From Chlorobiaceae bacterium (GTDB lineage Bacteria; Bacteroidota; Chlorobiia; Chlorobiales; Chlorobiaceae): DNA of 43,528 nucleotides. Numbering within the stretch: the first letter of the stretch is position 1; each line of letters opens with the position of its first letter. The translations under genes were made by a program, and so were the position numbers. Of the stretch, positions 16,930 through 24,620 are shown piece by piece. The DNA is taken from positions 1-43,528 of the forward strand of contig JAAXXR010000013.1 in assembly GCA_013334335.1 (NCBI GenBank), given 5' to 3'. The notes below the pieces were generated by a model. That model saw only the letters and a list, made by a program, of their open reading frames with translations. It was not told where the DNA came from and ran no database searches.

Positions 16930-18912
16930 TCATACGCGTATCGGCAGGATGAGGAATGGAATGCCCTGGTTGTAGAGATTCTGTTGCACGGCGAACACGG
17001 TATAATTGTGCAGCCACCTGTCCATGAGCGACTCCCTGGTGAATACCAGCTGACCACCGAAAAATACGATGTCCGGGAATTTTTCGGTGATTTTCGGTAC
17101 GAGCTTGCTGATCTCGTCAACCACGTCGGTGCCGATCGAGGTGGCGGATTCGGCATAATAACCGTGGTCCATCATATACCTGACATACTTTTCGCTCTCC
17201 TTGCTGACATAGTCGTTCAGGTGGCCGATCTCGTCGGCCCCCTTGAAGTTGCCGGCGTCGATCGGGCCGATTTCGACAAACACGAAATTCTTGTACACGC
17301 CGCTGAACAGGCGCGAGACACTGAAGAGGGTATGCAGCCCCAGGCCGTTGAACCCGTTGACGAGAATTGCCGCGGTTTTGCCCTTGGGATCACAGACCGG
17401 TTCGGGCAAGTTCTTTTCATCAATGTCCGAGCCCGACATGACGGCGGCTTCGACAATGATGTCCAGCCGTTTCAGGGTTTCATACGTCCTGTTGTAATGG
17501 CCTTTGATGAAGAAGGCGAGCATCACCAGGACACCGGTGATCACGATCGTGATCCAGCCCCCCTCGTGAAACTTGAGAAACAGCACCGTAAGCAGTATGA
17601 AGCTCGTCAGCATCAGGCCGATGCCGTTGATCAGGAGCTTGTTCACCCACCGTTCCCCGGAATTGCGTTCCTGCCACCAATGCCTTACCATGCCGAGCTG
17701 CGACAGGGTGAAGGTGATGAAGACGTTGATGCTGTAGAGCACGATGAGGAAGTCAACCGATCCGTGCGATGCGATCATCATGACCAGAGAGGCGAATCCC
17801 ATGACCAGAATACCCCGTTCGGTGACCAGCCGGTCGCTGAGGGTCGCGAATTTTTTCGGGAGCCAGTTGTCGAGCGCCATATTGGCCAGCACCCGGGGAC
17901 CATCGAGAAAACCTGTCTGTGCGGCAATGAACAGCAGGATTGCCTCCGAAAGCAGCGTGATCCAGACAAAGGAGGTTCCGGTGGCGGTTCCCCATGAACG
18001 GGTGATCGATTCGAACAGCACGGCGTTGAGGGTTTTGCCCGGAGCCTCTGAAACATCGAGGAAGATGTAGGCGGCAATGAGCCCCATGACGGTGATCGAG
18101 AGCGACCAGGCCATGAGGCGCATGGTCTTTTTTGCCGTAAGCACTCTGGGTTCACGCAGCACAGGAAGTCCGTTGCTGACGGCCTCGATGCCGGTGAACG
18201 TGCCTGCGCCGAGACTGTACGCCTTCAGGATGAGGAAGATCACGCCGAACATCCCGAGCGAGTTGAACGAACTGGTGAGATCCGCACTGGTCTCCTGGTA
18301 CACCGCGCCTGCGTTCATCATGTTGGTGCTGATCGCATAGACGATAACGAACAGATGCGTGCCGACGAACAGCAGGAAAACCGGCACCAGGGGAAGGACG
18401 GCCTCCTTGATGCCCCTGAGGTTGAGTATGAGAAGCATGATGACCCCGCTGGCGGCAAACCAGATTTTGTAGTCCAGCAGGTTTTTGGGCAGCAAACTGA
18501 AGATCGCGTCGGCGCCGCTGGCCACGGAAATGGTTATGGTCAGGATGTAGTCGATGAGCAGGGCGCTTCCGGAAATGACGCCGATCTCCGGAGAGAGCAG
18601 TTTGCTCGCGACCAGATAGCCTCCGCCGCCTGTGGGGAAGAGCTCGATGATATGCGAATAGCTGGCTGCTATGACCAGGATGGTCAGCCCCGTGGCAATG
18701 GCCACGAAGATGCCGAGTGCGGGATGGCCGTGCAGTGCCTTGAATGCTTCGGCAGGGCCGTAACAGGATGAGGAGAGCCCGTCGGAGCCGAGACCTACCC
18801 AGGCAAGGAATGCCGACAGGGAGATCGAGTGGAAGATGCGGCTGTCCCTGAAATCACGGGAGCCTCCAATGAAAAATTTTTTAACCTGTCTGAGCCCGCT
18901 GATGATCGTCAT
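16930..18912 (-). CDS. KimA-like APC-superfamily transporter
   Basis: A 660-residue transporter with about 12 membrane helices in residues 25-510 and a cytoplasmic C-terminal domain (about 520-660). The first helix region has GLGSDGLSSSCYGPAEA, close to the SSDALSSVAYG signature of KimA/YdaO-type potassium importers; amino-acid permeases of the APC superfamily are the alternative. The start at 18912 (MTIISGLRQ) is where similarity begins; the frame continues upstream to 19050 with proline-rich, unconvincing sequence. It sits between an NtrC-type regulator and its probable kinase, so its expression or flux is likely what that pair controls. Confidence 0.88.
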   Translation of the reverse strand: MTIISGLRQVKKFFIGGSRDFRDSRIFHSISLSAFLAWVGLGSDGLSSSCYGPAEAFKALHGHPALGIFVAIATGLTILVIAASYSHIIELFPTGGGGYLVASKLLSPEIGVISGSALLIDYILTITISVASGADAIFSLLPKNLLDYKIWFAASGVIMLLILNLRGIKEAVLPLVPVFLLFVGTHLFVIVYAISTNMMNAGAVYQETSADLTSSFNSLGMFGVIFLILKAYSLGAGTFTGIEAVSNGLPVLREPRVLTAKKTMRLMAWSLSITVMGLIAAYIFLDVSEAPGKTLNAVLFESITRSWGTATGTSFVWITLLSEAILLFIAAQTGFLDGPRVLANMALDNWLPKKFATLSDRLVTERGILVMGFASLVMMIASHGSVDFLIVLYSINVFITFTLSQLGMVRHWWQERNSGERWVNKLLINGIGLMLTSFILLTVLFLKFHEGGWITIVITGVLVMLAFFIKGHYNRTYETLKRLDIIVEAAVMSGSDIDEKNLPEPVCDPKGKTAAILVNGFNGLGLHTLFSVSRLFSGVYKNFVFVEIGPIDAGNFKGADEIGHLNDYVSKESEKYVRYMMDHGYYAESATSIGTDVVDEISKLVPKITEKFPDIVFFGGQLVFTRESLMDRWLHNYTVFAVQQNLYNQGIPFLILPIRV

Positions 18913-19045
18913 GGATGTGCGCTGGTGTTGATGGAACACCGGCTGCGGGAATGGAGTACAGGAGACTGGTGCAGGGGCTGATCCTGGTAACCGGTTTGTC
19001 GTCGCGCACTCCTCAGCCGCGCTGCCGATGATGCAGCGCTGATCA

Positions 19046-19061
19046 ATCAAAATCCGGGCCA
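19046..19061 (-). promoter_or_regulatory. Possible sigma-54 promoter of the transporter gene
   Basis: On the minus strand this reads TGGCCCGGATTTTGAT. The -24 half is good (TGGCCCG) and the spacing is right, but the -12 half is TTGAT rather than TTGCA. It lies 80-125 bases downstream of the two palindromes at 19135-19186, a normal activator-to-promoter distance. Confidence 0.35.
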
Positions 19062-19134
19062 GAGGCTTGTTGTGCCGCTTAAGTTACTGATTCATAATGT
19101 ATTGCGTGTTTTTTCGCGGAGCTCGTGATGCTTC

Positions 19135-19186
19135 TTGCAGCTTGCAATATGCCACGTTGATGGAGGGTTGGCGTTGCAGCGTGCAA
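19135..19186. promoter_or_regulatory. Paired palindromes, likely activator binding sites
   Basis: TTGCAGCTTGCAA (19135-19147) and TTGCAGCGTGCAA (19174-19186) are two copies of a TTGCA-N3-TGCAA palindrome, 39 bases apart. They lie between the NtrC-type regulator gene and the transporter gene. Tandem inverted repeats of this kind are typical upstream sites for sigma-54 activators, most simply the one encoded at 19200-20540. Confidence 0.6.
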
Positions 19187-19199
19187 GGCGGCACCGGAA

Positions 19200-20540
19200 T
19201 CAGCGGATACCAAGTTGCTTGCGTTTTCGCCAGAGTGTCGCCTGATCTATGCCGAGGATCTCAGCGGCTTCCTGTAGCGAAGAGCTGTCGGCAATGACCT
19301 TGCGGATATGCTGCTCTTCGATTTTGTCGAGTGAAACCGGGTCTCCCAGCCTGGTCAGTGTGGTTGTTGACAACATCGTTTCCGGAAGCAGTTCAATATC
19401 GATCTCGTTGGCGTGCCCCAGAATGACGGCCCGTTCGATCACATTGCGGAGTTCCCTGATGTTTCCGGGCCAGGGATACTTCCGGAAGATGTTCAGCACC
19501 TCGTCGGAAAATCCGGAAACCGTCCTGTTGTTGCGGGCATTGAAAAACGACAACAGGTTTTCCGCCAATGGTACGATGTCGCTGGGCCGTTCAGCCAGTG
19601 ACGGCAGATCGATCTGCACGACGTTCAGGCGGTAAAAGAGATCTTCCCTGAATCTTCCCTCTCCGACAGCCTGCCGCAGGTTGCCGTTGGTCGCCGCGAT
19701 AATGCGGACGTCGGCTTTTCGGGTCGACTGCTCGCCGATACGTTCATACTCCCGCTCCTGGATGAAGCGCAACAGTTTTGGCTGGATCGAAAGCGGCAGT
19801 TCCCCGATTTCGTCGAGGAACAGGGTGCCACCTTCGCATGCCGCCACTTTGCCGGGATTATCCCGCATGGCACCGGTGAACGAACCTTTGGCGTGGCCGA
19901 AAAGCTCGCTTTCAAGCAGTTCCGGGCTGAGCGAGGGAGATGAAATGACCTGGAAGGGCTTGTTTGCCCGTGGACTCAGGTCGTGGATGATCCTGGCTAT
20001 CATGGTTTTACCGGTTCCACTCTGACCCTGGAGCAGGACGATGGCCTCGGTTGCCGCGACCTGTGCGGCGAGTTCGATGGTCCGTTGCATGGCCGGATCC
20101 CTGGACACGAGCGGTGGCTCGGACTGGAGCTCATCCGGATGGTGCCGGAGCAAAGCCGCACGTTTTTCCGTTTCACAGCGTTCGGCGGTCTGTTCGAGTA
20201 CCTGTTCAAGCCGTGAGGGGTTGAACGGTTTGGTGATATAGTCCGATGCTCCACGCTTCATGGCCAGCACCGCGGTATCGACCGATGCGTAGGCGGTGAT
20301 GACGACGATGTTCATCCATGGGGAGCTCTTCGCCAGCGCAGGTACCAGGTCAAGTCCGCTTTCCGTGCCGAGCCTGAGGTCCACGAGGGCAAGATCGAAT
20401 CTTCTCAGTCCGGCTTCTATGAGGGCGCTTTCGTAGCTGCCCGCACAGTGTACGCTGTGGTCCCGGGACTCCAGAAACGCCGTAAGGGTTTTTCTGATGT
20501 TTGCTTCGTCGTCGACGATCAGGATATTGAGTTTCGGCAT
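19200..20540 (-). CDS. NtrC-family (AlgB-like) response regulator
   Basis: A 446-residue sigma-54 activator. The receiver domain (1-120) has the acidic pair DDE and phosphorylated Asp54 (LALVDLRLG), with Lys in YITKPFNP. The AAA+ domain (about 140-375) has Walker A GQSGTGKT, the sigma-54 loop as GSFTGA (Ser for the usual Ala) and Walker B LFLDE. A Fis-type helix-turn-helix (about 405-446) ends the protein. It is first in a minus-strand unit of regulator, transporter and KinB-like kinase, so its kinase is probably that at 15061-16899. It diverges from the mgtA-like gene with about 195 bases between. Confidence 0.93.
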   Translation of the reverse strand: MPKLNILIVDDEANIRKTLTAFLESRDHSVHCAGSYESALIEAGLRRFDLALVDLRLGTESGLDLVPALAKSSPWMNIVVITAYASVDTAVLAMKRGASDYITKPFNPSRLEQVLEQTAERCETEKRAALLRHHPDELQSEPPLVSRDPAMQRTIELAAQVAATEAIVLLQGQSGTGKTMIARIIHDLSPRANKPFQVISSPSLSPELLESELFGHAKGSFTGAMRDNPGKVAACEGGTLFLDEIGELPLSIQPKLLRFIQEREYERIGEQSTRKADVRIIAATNGNLRQAVGEGRFREDLFYRLNVVQIDLPSLAERPSDIVPLAENLLSFFNARNNRTVSGFSDEVLNIFRKYPWPGNIRELRNVIERAVILGHANEIDIELLPETMLSTTTLTRLGDPVSLDKIEEQHIRKVIADSSSLQEAAEILGIDQATLWRKRKQLGIR

Positions 20541-20623
20541 GCCTGGAGGTCAGTTCGCGATGTTGTTGAGTCGTTTCCGTCCATCCAATATAGGCAAGGT
20601 GGCGACGACTTGAAGTGCAGAAC

Positions 20624-20670
20624 CCGGAAACCTTCTTCGAGTTTCCGGCGCCTTGTTCCGCATGAGGAAC
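20624..20670 (+). other. Two hairpins in the leader region of the Mg2+ ATPase gene
   Basis: CCGGAAAC (20624-20631) pairs perfectly with GTTTCCGG (20641-20648), and GTTCC (20655-20659) with GGAAC (20666-20670). Both lie within 110 bases upstream of the mgtA-like start. Mg2+-transporter genes elsewhere are often controlled by their leaders, but I cannot match these to a known riboswitch. Confidence 0.35.
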
Positions 20671-20734
20671 GAAAAACCCTGAACCGCCGATTTACGTATC
20701 TGAGGATTCCACTTTTGAACAGGGAGCCATGGGC

Positions 20735-23296
20735 ATGTCACCTTTCGACACTCCGTCCGGCTACTGGAACACTCCGGCGCCGGAGCTCATGCAGGTGTTG
20801 CGGAGCTCGAAGGAGGGCTTGTCTCCGGAAGAAGCCGCAGCGCGTTTGACGCACTTCGGTGCTAACTCTCTGCAGGAGTCACGTCGTCACGCACTGCTCC
20901 CTCTGTTCCTCGAACGTTTCAAAAGCCCGCTGCTGCTGATCCTCATCATCGCTGCGGCGGTTTCGGTCATGCTTCGTGACTGGGTCGATGCGGTCATGGT
21001 GCTCGGAATCGTGATGCTGAGCGCGGTGTTGGGCACGATTCAGGAGTATCGTGCATCCGATGCCGTCGAAAAGCTGCGGAGCCGGGTCGCGTTGAAGTCT
21101 TCGGTCAGGCGTGGGGGTCGTGTGTTCGAGATTCCAAACTCAGGGGTGGTCCCTGGCGATGTGGTTCAGCTTGTCGCGGGCAGCCTGGTTCCTGCCGACG
21201 GGATCGTGCTTGAATCGCGCGACTGTTATGCCAGCCAGTCCATTCTCACGGGCGAGACTTTTCCGGTCATGAAGGGTGCTGGAGAGGTCGACCAGGATGC
21301 CCCGGTGGCTGAACGGAGCAACTGCCTGTTCATGGGGACTTCAGTACGTAGCGGAACGGCCTCGATGCTGGTGGTCGAAACCGGCCGCGGCACCGTCTTC
21401 GGTCAGATTGCCGACTCGATCTCGCGCACCGAGCCGGAGAACGAGTTCGAACGAGGCCTCCGGCATTTTGGCATGTTGCTGCTGCGCATCATGATCCTGA
21501 TTGTCCTCTCGGTGCTCGTCGTCAACCTCGTGTTGCAGCGTCCGGCGCCGGATACCCTTCTTTTTGCGGTCGCCCTTGCGGTAGGTCTTTCTCCTGAACT
21601 GCTTCCGGCAATTCTCGCCGTAACGCTTTCCAAAGGTGCCCTCGACATGGCGGAGCAGGGGGTCATTGTCCGTCGCCTGAACTCCATTGAAAATCTCGGT
21701 AGCATGAACGTCCTTTGCACGGACAAAACCGGCACGCTGACCAGAGGGGTGGTCCGTCTTGACCATTTCCTTGACGCTGCAGGGCGAAAAGATCCGGATA
21801 TTCTCAGGTTTGCCGCTCTTAACGCCGCTTACCAGAGCGGCATGGCAAATCCGCTCGACGACGCCATCGTCGAGCTGGCCGCTGAGTCGGGATTTTCATC
21901 TGATGGTATTCGAAAGCTCTACGAGATTCCCTACGATTTTGTGCGCAAGTGCCTCAGTGTCGTGGTGGCTGTCGAGGGGGATCGTGATGCGGAACTTGTC
22001 ACCAAGGGAGCGCTGGATGCCGTGCTTTCCCGTTGTTCATCACTCCGCCTGGATTCCGGAGTGGCGGCTCTGGACGAAGGGCGGATTTCAGAGATCCGGA
22101 ACCGGTTTGCCGGTTGGAGCTCCGAAGGGTACCGTGTGCTCGGGGTTGCCATGAAGAGGATCGCCCTTCTCGGAAGTTACGGAGTTGACGACGAGCGAGA
22201 GATGACCTTCCTCGGTTTTCTTCTTTTTTTCGACCCTCCCGAACCCGAAGTTTCCCTGACGCTCGCCGCCCTGAAGCGTCTCGGCGTGAGGACGACCATT
22301 ATCTCCGGCGACAATCAGTTCGTCGTTCGGCATGTGGCCGAAGCCGTCGGGATGCCGGTGGTGCGGGTCATCACAGGAACCGAGCTCTCCCGGATGCGTG
22401 ATGAGGCGCTCTGGCACCTGGTGTCGACGGAGGTCGTGTTCGCCGAGGTCGATCCCAACCAGAAGGAGCGGGTGATCCTGGCGTTCCGCAAGGCAGGCAA
22501 TGTCGTCGGCTATCTCGGAGATGGCATCAATGACGTGCCGGCCCTTCAGGCGGCCGACGTTGGTATATCGGTTGAAAATGCCGTGGATGTGGCGCGTGAG
22601 GCTGCTGATTTCGTGCTGCTCCGGCACGATCTTGAACTTGTCAGGAAAGGTATCGACGAAGGCCGCCATACCTTCGCCAATACCCTGAAGTACATTTTCA
22701 TCACCACCAGTGCCAATTTCGGCAACATGATCAGCCTCGCCGCAGCGTCACTCTTCCTGCCGTTCCTGCCGATGCTGGCAAAACAGGTGCTTCTGAACAA
22801 TTTTCTCTCGGATATACCAGCCATGGGCATAGCCGCTGACCGGGTAGACCGTGAATGGGAAACCACGCCACACCGCTGGGACATCGTTTTGGTCAGGAAC
22901 TTCATGATCGGGTTCGGCCTGGTCAGTACGATGTTTGATATGATCACGTTCGGTGTGCTGTGGCAACTCGTTGGGGACTCCCCGACCCTGTTCCGTACCG
23001 GCTGGTTCGTCGAGTCCCTGCTGACCGAGCTCTTCATCCTGTTTGTCATCAGGACATTCCGGCCTTTTTATCGGAGTGTTCCCGGCCGTTTCCTCACGGT
23101 GAGTGCCGGGATCGTATCGGTGTTGACCCTGTTGCTTCCCTATTCTCCGGTGGCCGAGCCGATGGGCTTCCAGCCGCTGCCGGCAGGATTACTGGTGATT
23201 ATTCTCCTTATTGTAATCGTGTATATTGCCGTTTCCGAGATGACCAAGCGCTCCCTGTCGGGGCTTTTTCAACCGGCAAGGGCGAGAAAGTCATGA
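20735..23296 (+). CDS. mgtA: Mg2+-importing P-type ATPase (MgtA type)
   Basis: An 853-residue P3B ATPase that drives Mg2+ into the cell. Visible in order: the N-terminal cytoplasmic segment, helices M1-M2 (about 55-95), the actuator domain with LTGETFPV, helices M3-M4 (VGLSPELLPAILAV), the phosphorylation loop DKTGTLT, the hinge GDGINDVPAL (usually NDAPAL) and a C-terminal helix bundle. NNFLSDIPAMGIA is typical of MgtA/MgtB. Length is slightly shorter than enterobacterial MgtA (about 900). ATG at 20735 is preferred because GGAG lies nine bases upstream; an ATG at 20729 is only three bases from it. The gene stands alone, divergent from the NtrC-type regulator. Confidence 0.93.
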   Translation: MSPFDTPSGYWNTPAPELMQVLRSSKEGLSPEEAAARLTHFGANSLQESRRHALLPLFLERFKSPLLLILIIAAAVSVMLRDWVDAVMVLGIVMLSAVLGTIQEYRASDAVEKLRSRVALKSSVRRGGRVFEIPNSGVVPGDVVQLVAGSLVPADGIVLESRDCYASQSILTGETFPVMKGAGEVDQDAPVAERSNCLFMGTSVRSGTASMLVVETGRGTVFGQIADSISRTEPENEFERGLRHFGMLLLRIMILIVLSVLVVNLVLQRPAPDTLLFAVALAVGLSPELLPAILAVTLSKGALDMAEQGVIVRRLNSIENLGSMNVLCTDKTGTLTRGVVRLDHFLDAAGRKDPDILRFAALNAAYQSGMANPLDDAIVELAAESGFSSDGIRKLYEIPYDFVRKCLSVVVAVEGDRDAELVTKGALDAVLSRCSSLRLDSGVAALDEGRISEIRNRFAGWSSEGYRVLGVAMKRIALLGSYGVDDEREMTFLGFLLFFDPPEPEVSLTLAALKRLGVRTTIISGDNQFVVRHVAEAVGMPVVRVITGTELSRMRDEALWHLVSTEVVFAEVDPNQKERVILAFRKAGNVVGYLGDGINDVPALQAADVGISVENAVDVAREAADFVLLRHDLELVRKGIDEGRHTFANTLKYIFITTSANFGNMISLAAASLFLPFLPMLAKQVLLNNFLSDIPAMGIAADRVDREWETTPHRWDIVLVRNFMIGFGLVSTMFDMITFGVLWQLVGDSPTLFRTGWFVESLLTELFILFVIRTFRPFYRSVPGRFLTVSAGIVSVLTLLLPYSPVAEPMGFQPLPAGLLVIILLIVIVYIAVSEMTKRSLSGLFQPARARKS

Positions 23297-23581
23297 AACA
23301 AGTGTTTTGCTGGTATGAGCCTGCTCTGGCGGTGCGAGCTGATGTTGGTCGATGATCGAGGGACTTGTCCTGAGCGTGAGGATTGGTTGACGATCGGGCG
23401 TCTGGACTGGTGGCTGTTCGATCGCAGGTTCTCGGGCTGTCTAATTGTGAAGCCCCGGTCTCAATGTGAGATGATTCGACATCTGGATGATGCCCGCCGG
23501 CAGGCCCCGTTAACCGGACGGAGCGCCTGAACCCTTTGTCGTTAATGGGGATATATAATGTGATGAATATGTGTGAATAGT

Positions 23582-23598
23582 TTGGCATATATTTTGCA
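23582..23598 (+). promoter_or_regulatory. Sigma-54 (-24/-12) promoter
   Basis: TTGGCATATATTTTGCA is a near-perfect RpoN promoter, with GG at 23584-23585 and GC at 23596-23597, 12 bases apart. Transcription should begin near 23609, two bases before the first hairpin. An inverted repeat at 23505-23550 lies just upstream and could bind an activator. Confidence 0.83.
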
Positions 23599-23608
23599 GT
23601 CATATCTC

Positions 23609-23745
23609 TATTGACGCCATGTCAAGCTGGTAAAAAAGCAGCGAATGGGGGGCAGGAAACTTCGGTGTGCAACCCCCGCCAGCCAGAGGAACCTGATACT
23701 CACCCGTTCCCCGGTGGGGACAGGTGAGCATCAGGTTCCGCAAAG
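23609..23745 (+). ncRNA. Candidate structured RNA (small RNA or mRNA leader)
   Basis: Three hairpins follow the predicted sigma-54 start. The first is TTGAC-GCCAT-GTCAA (23611-23625). The second pairs a G-run (near 23647-23651) with CCCCC (23673-23677). The third is long: GGAACCTGATACTCACC (23688-23704) with GGTGAGCATCAGGTTCC (23723-23739), 16 of 17 paired, capped by CCCC-GGT-GGGG. No uracil tract follows, so the RNA may read into the gene at 23828. Ends are estimates. I match it to no known RNA family with confidence. Confidence 0.55.
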
Positions 23746-23827
23746 CTTACCCGAACCTGGAGTTCAGTATTCCACATGGTCGATGTGATTTGTTTGGAAA
23801 GTTCCGTAAGAACCATGATGAGTTGTC

Positions 23828-24319
23828 ATGAAAGATCGATTTATGCATTCAATTCTCGATACGCCTGAAGTCAAGGATCTCCTCAGGCGGTTTGCACTCC
23901 GTAAGGTGCGTTATCTGGTGTTCGGGGGGTGTGCCGTCATGTGGTACTCCAGGCCCCGGTATACCTGGAACATCGATATCTGGACGGCTTCGGATCAGGA
24001 GAACGCCAGGGCCTTGTACAACGTACTGACGGAGGTCGGAGCACCGCTCTCGGGAATTTCATACGAGGATTTCCGCCAGCCGGGATTTTTTTACCAGATG
24101 GGCCGGCCGCAGCTGCGAATCGACGACATGCTGAGTCTTCGGGGGATCTCTTTCGAAGAGGCCTGGAATGAACGCGAGTCGATGATCATTGACGACATAG
24201 AGGTCAACTTTGTCAGCAGGAGGCATCTGATCGAGGCAAAACTTGCCGCTGGCCGTCCTCAGGACATCGTCGACGTGAAACATCTGGTTGACGGGGTGAC
24301 TGCAGAGAAACAGGCCTGA
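23828..24319 (+). CDS. Nucleotidyltransferase-fold protein (DUF6036/AbiEii-like)
   Basis: A 163-residue protein with the minimal nucleotidyltransferase signature: FGGCAVMWYSRPRYTWNIDIW (as FGGCAV at 32-37 and RYTWNIDIW at 44-52), RIDDML (97-102) and the terminal HLIEAKLAAGRPQDIVD. The family pattern is RxTxDID; here the first Asp is Asn48, while Asp50 and Asp99 are kept, so catalysis may be altered or lost. Relatives include the antitoxin or transferase halves of toxin-antitoxin and abortive-infection modules, but no partner gene is adjacent. An ATG at 23843 is an alternative start; neither has a strong ribosome site. The upstream sigma-54 promoter and structured RNA are likely part of its control. 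Confidence 0.78.
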   Translation: MKDRFMHSILDTPEVKDLLRRFALRKVRYLVFGGCAVMWYSRPRYTWNIDIWTASDQENARALYNVLTEVGAPLSGISYEDFRQPGFFYQMGRPQLRIDDMLSLRGISFEEAWNERESMIIDDIEVNFVSRRHLIEAKLAAGRPQDIVDVKHLVDGVTAEKQA

Positions 24320-24620
24320 AGCGTGGTGCCGCCCGAAACCTGATCAACCTCTGTTGCCGCGACCATGGAGTGGAAATAACACCGCGGCGACCGGCATTGT
24401 CCACATGTGCGCGCCGCTCATTTCAGGTCCGTCCGTTCTTCTTGTCCGTATGGAAAGGGATAGGGACGAAGGGGGCGGTAATTACGCACAATATTGTTAA
24501 ATTACCTATACAATAAATCCCCTGGAGGGGAAGGCATTGTGTGCTTTGAAACCATGGCGCCCGAGACGGTAGTATTCCGAGTGAATCATCGACCTATTTG
24601 TAACTATCAACAGAATCTGA
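24320..24620. other. Intergenic region before RNase R
   Basis: No gene is seen. It contains an AT-rich patch (24485-24518) with a -10-like TACAAT (24509-24514) but no good -35, followed by a small hairpin CCCC-TGGA-GGGG (24519-24530) that may lie in the leader of the RNase R gene. Confidence 0.4.

Larger units (their letters stand above)
23297..23827. other. Gene-free region with sigma-54 promoter and structured RNA
   Basis: No protein-coding gene is supported between the Mg2+ ATPase and the nucleotidyltransferase gene. In order it contains an interrupted inverted repeat (CCCCGTTAAC at 23505-23514, GTTAATGGGG at 23541-23550), a strong sigma-54 promoter (23582-23598) and three hairpins between 23611 and 23739. 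The first 200 bases show nothing recognisable. Confidence 0.6.

Noticed and set aside
16348-17997. A 549-codon plus-strand open frame opposite the kinase and transporter genes
   Set aside because: It is the reverse complement of conserved kinase and permease coding sequence and its protein is rich in Asp, His and Glu with no domain, a known effect of GC-rich codon usage.
23641-23775. Fragments resembling a cobalamin riboswitch (GGAAA...GGTGTGCAA...CCCC, later GAACCTGGAG)
   Set aside because: The order is suggestive but the conserved core between them is missing, the downstream gene is not B12-related and a sigma-54 promoter precedes it. An Infernal run would settle it.
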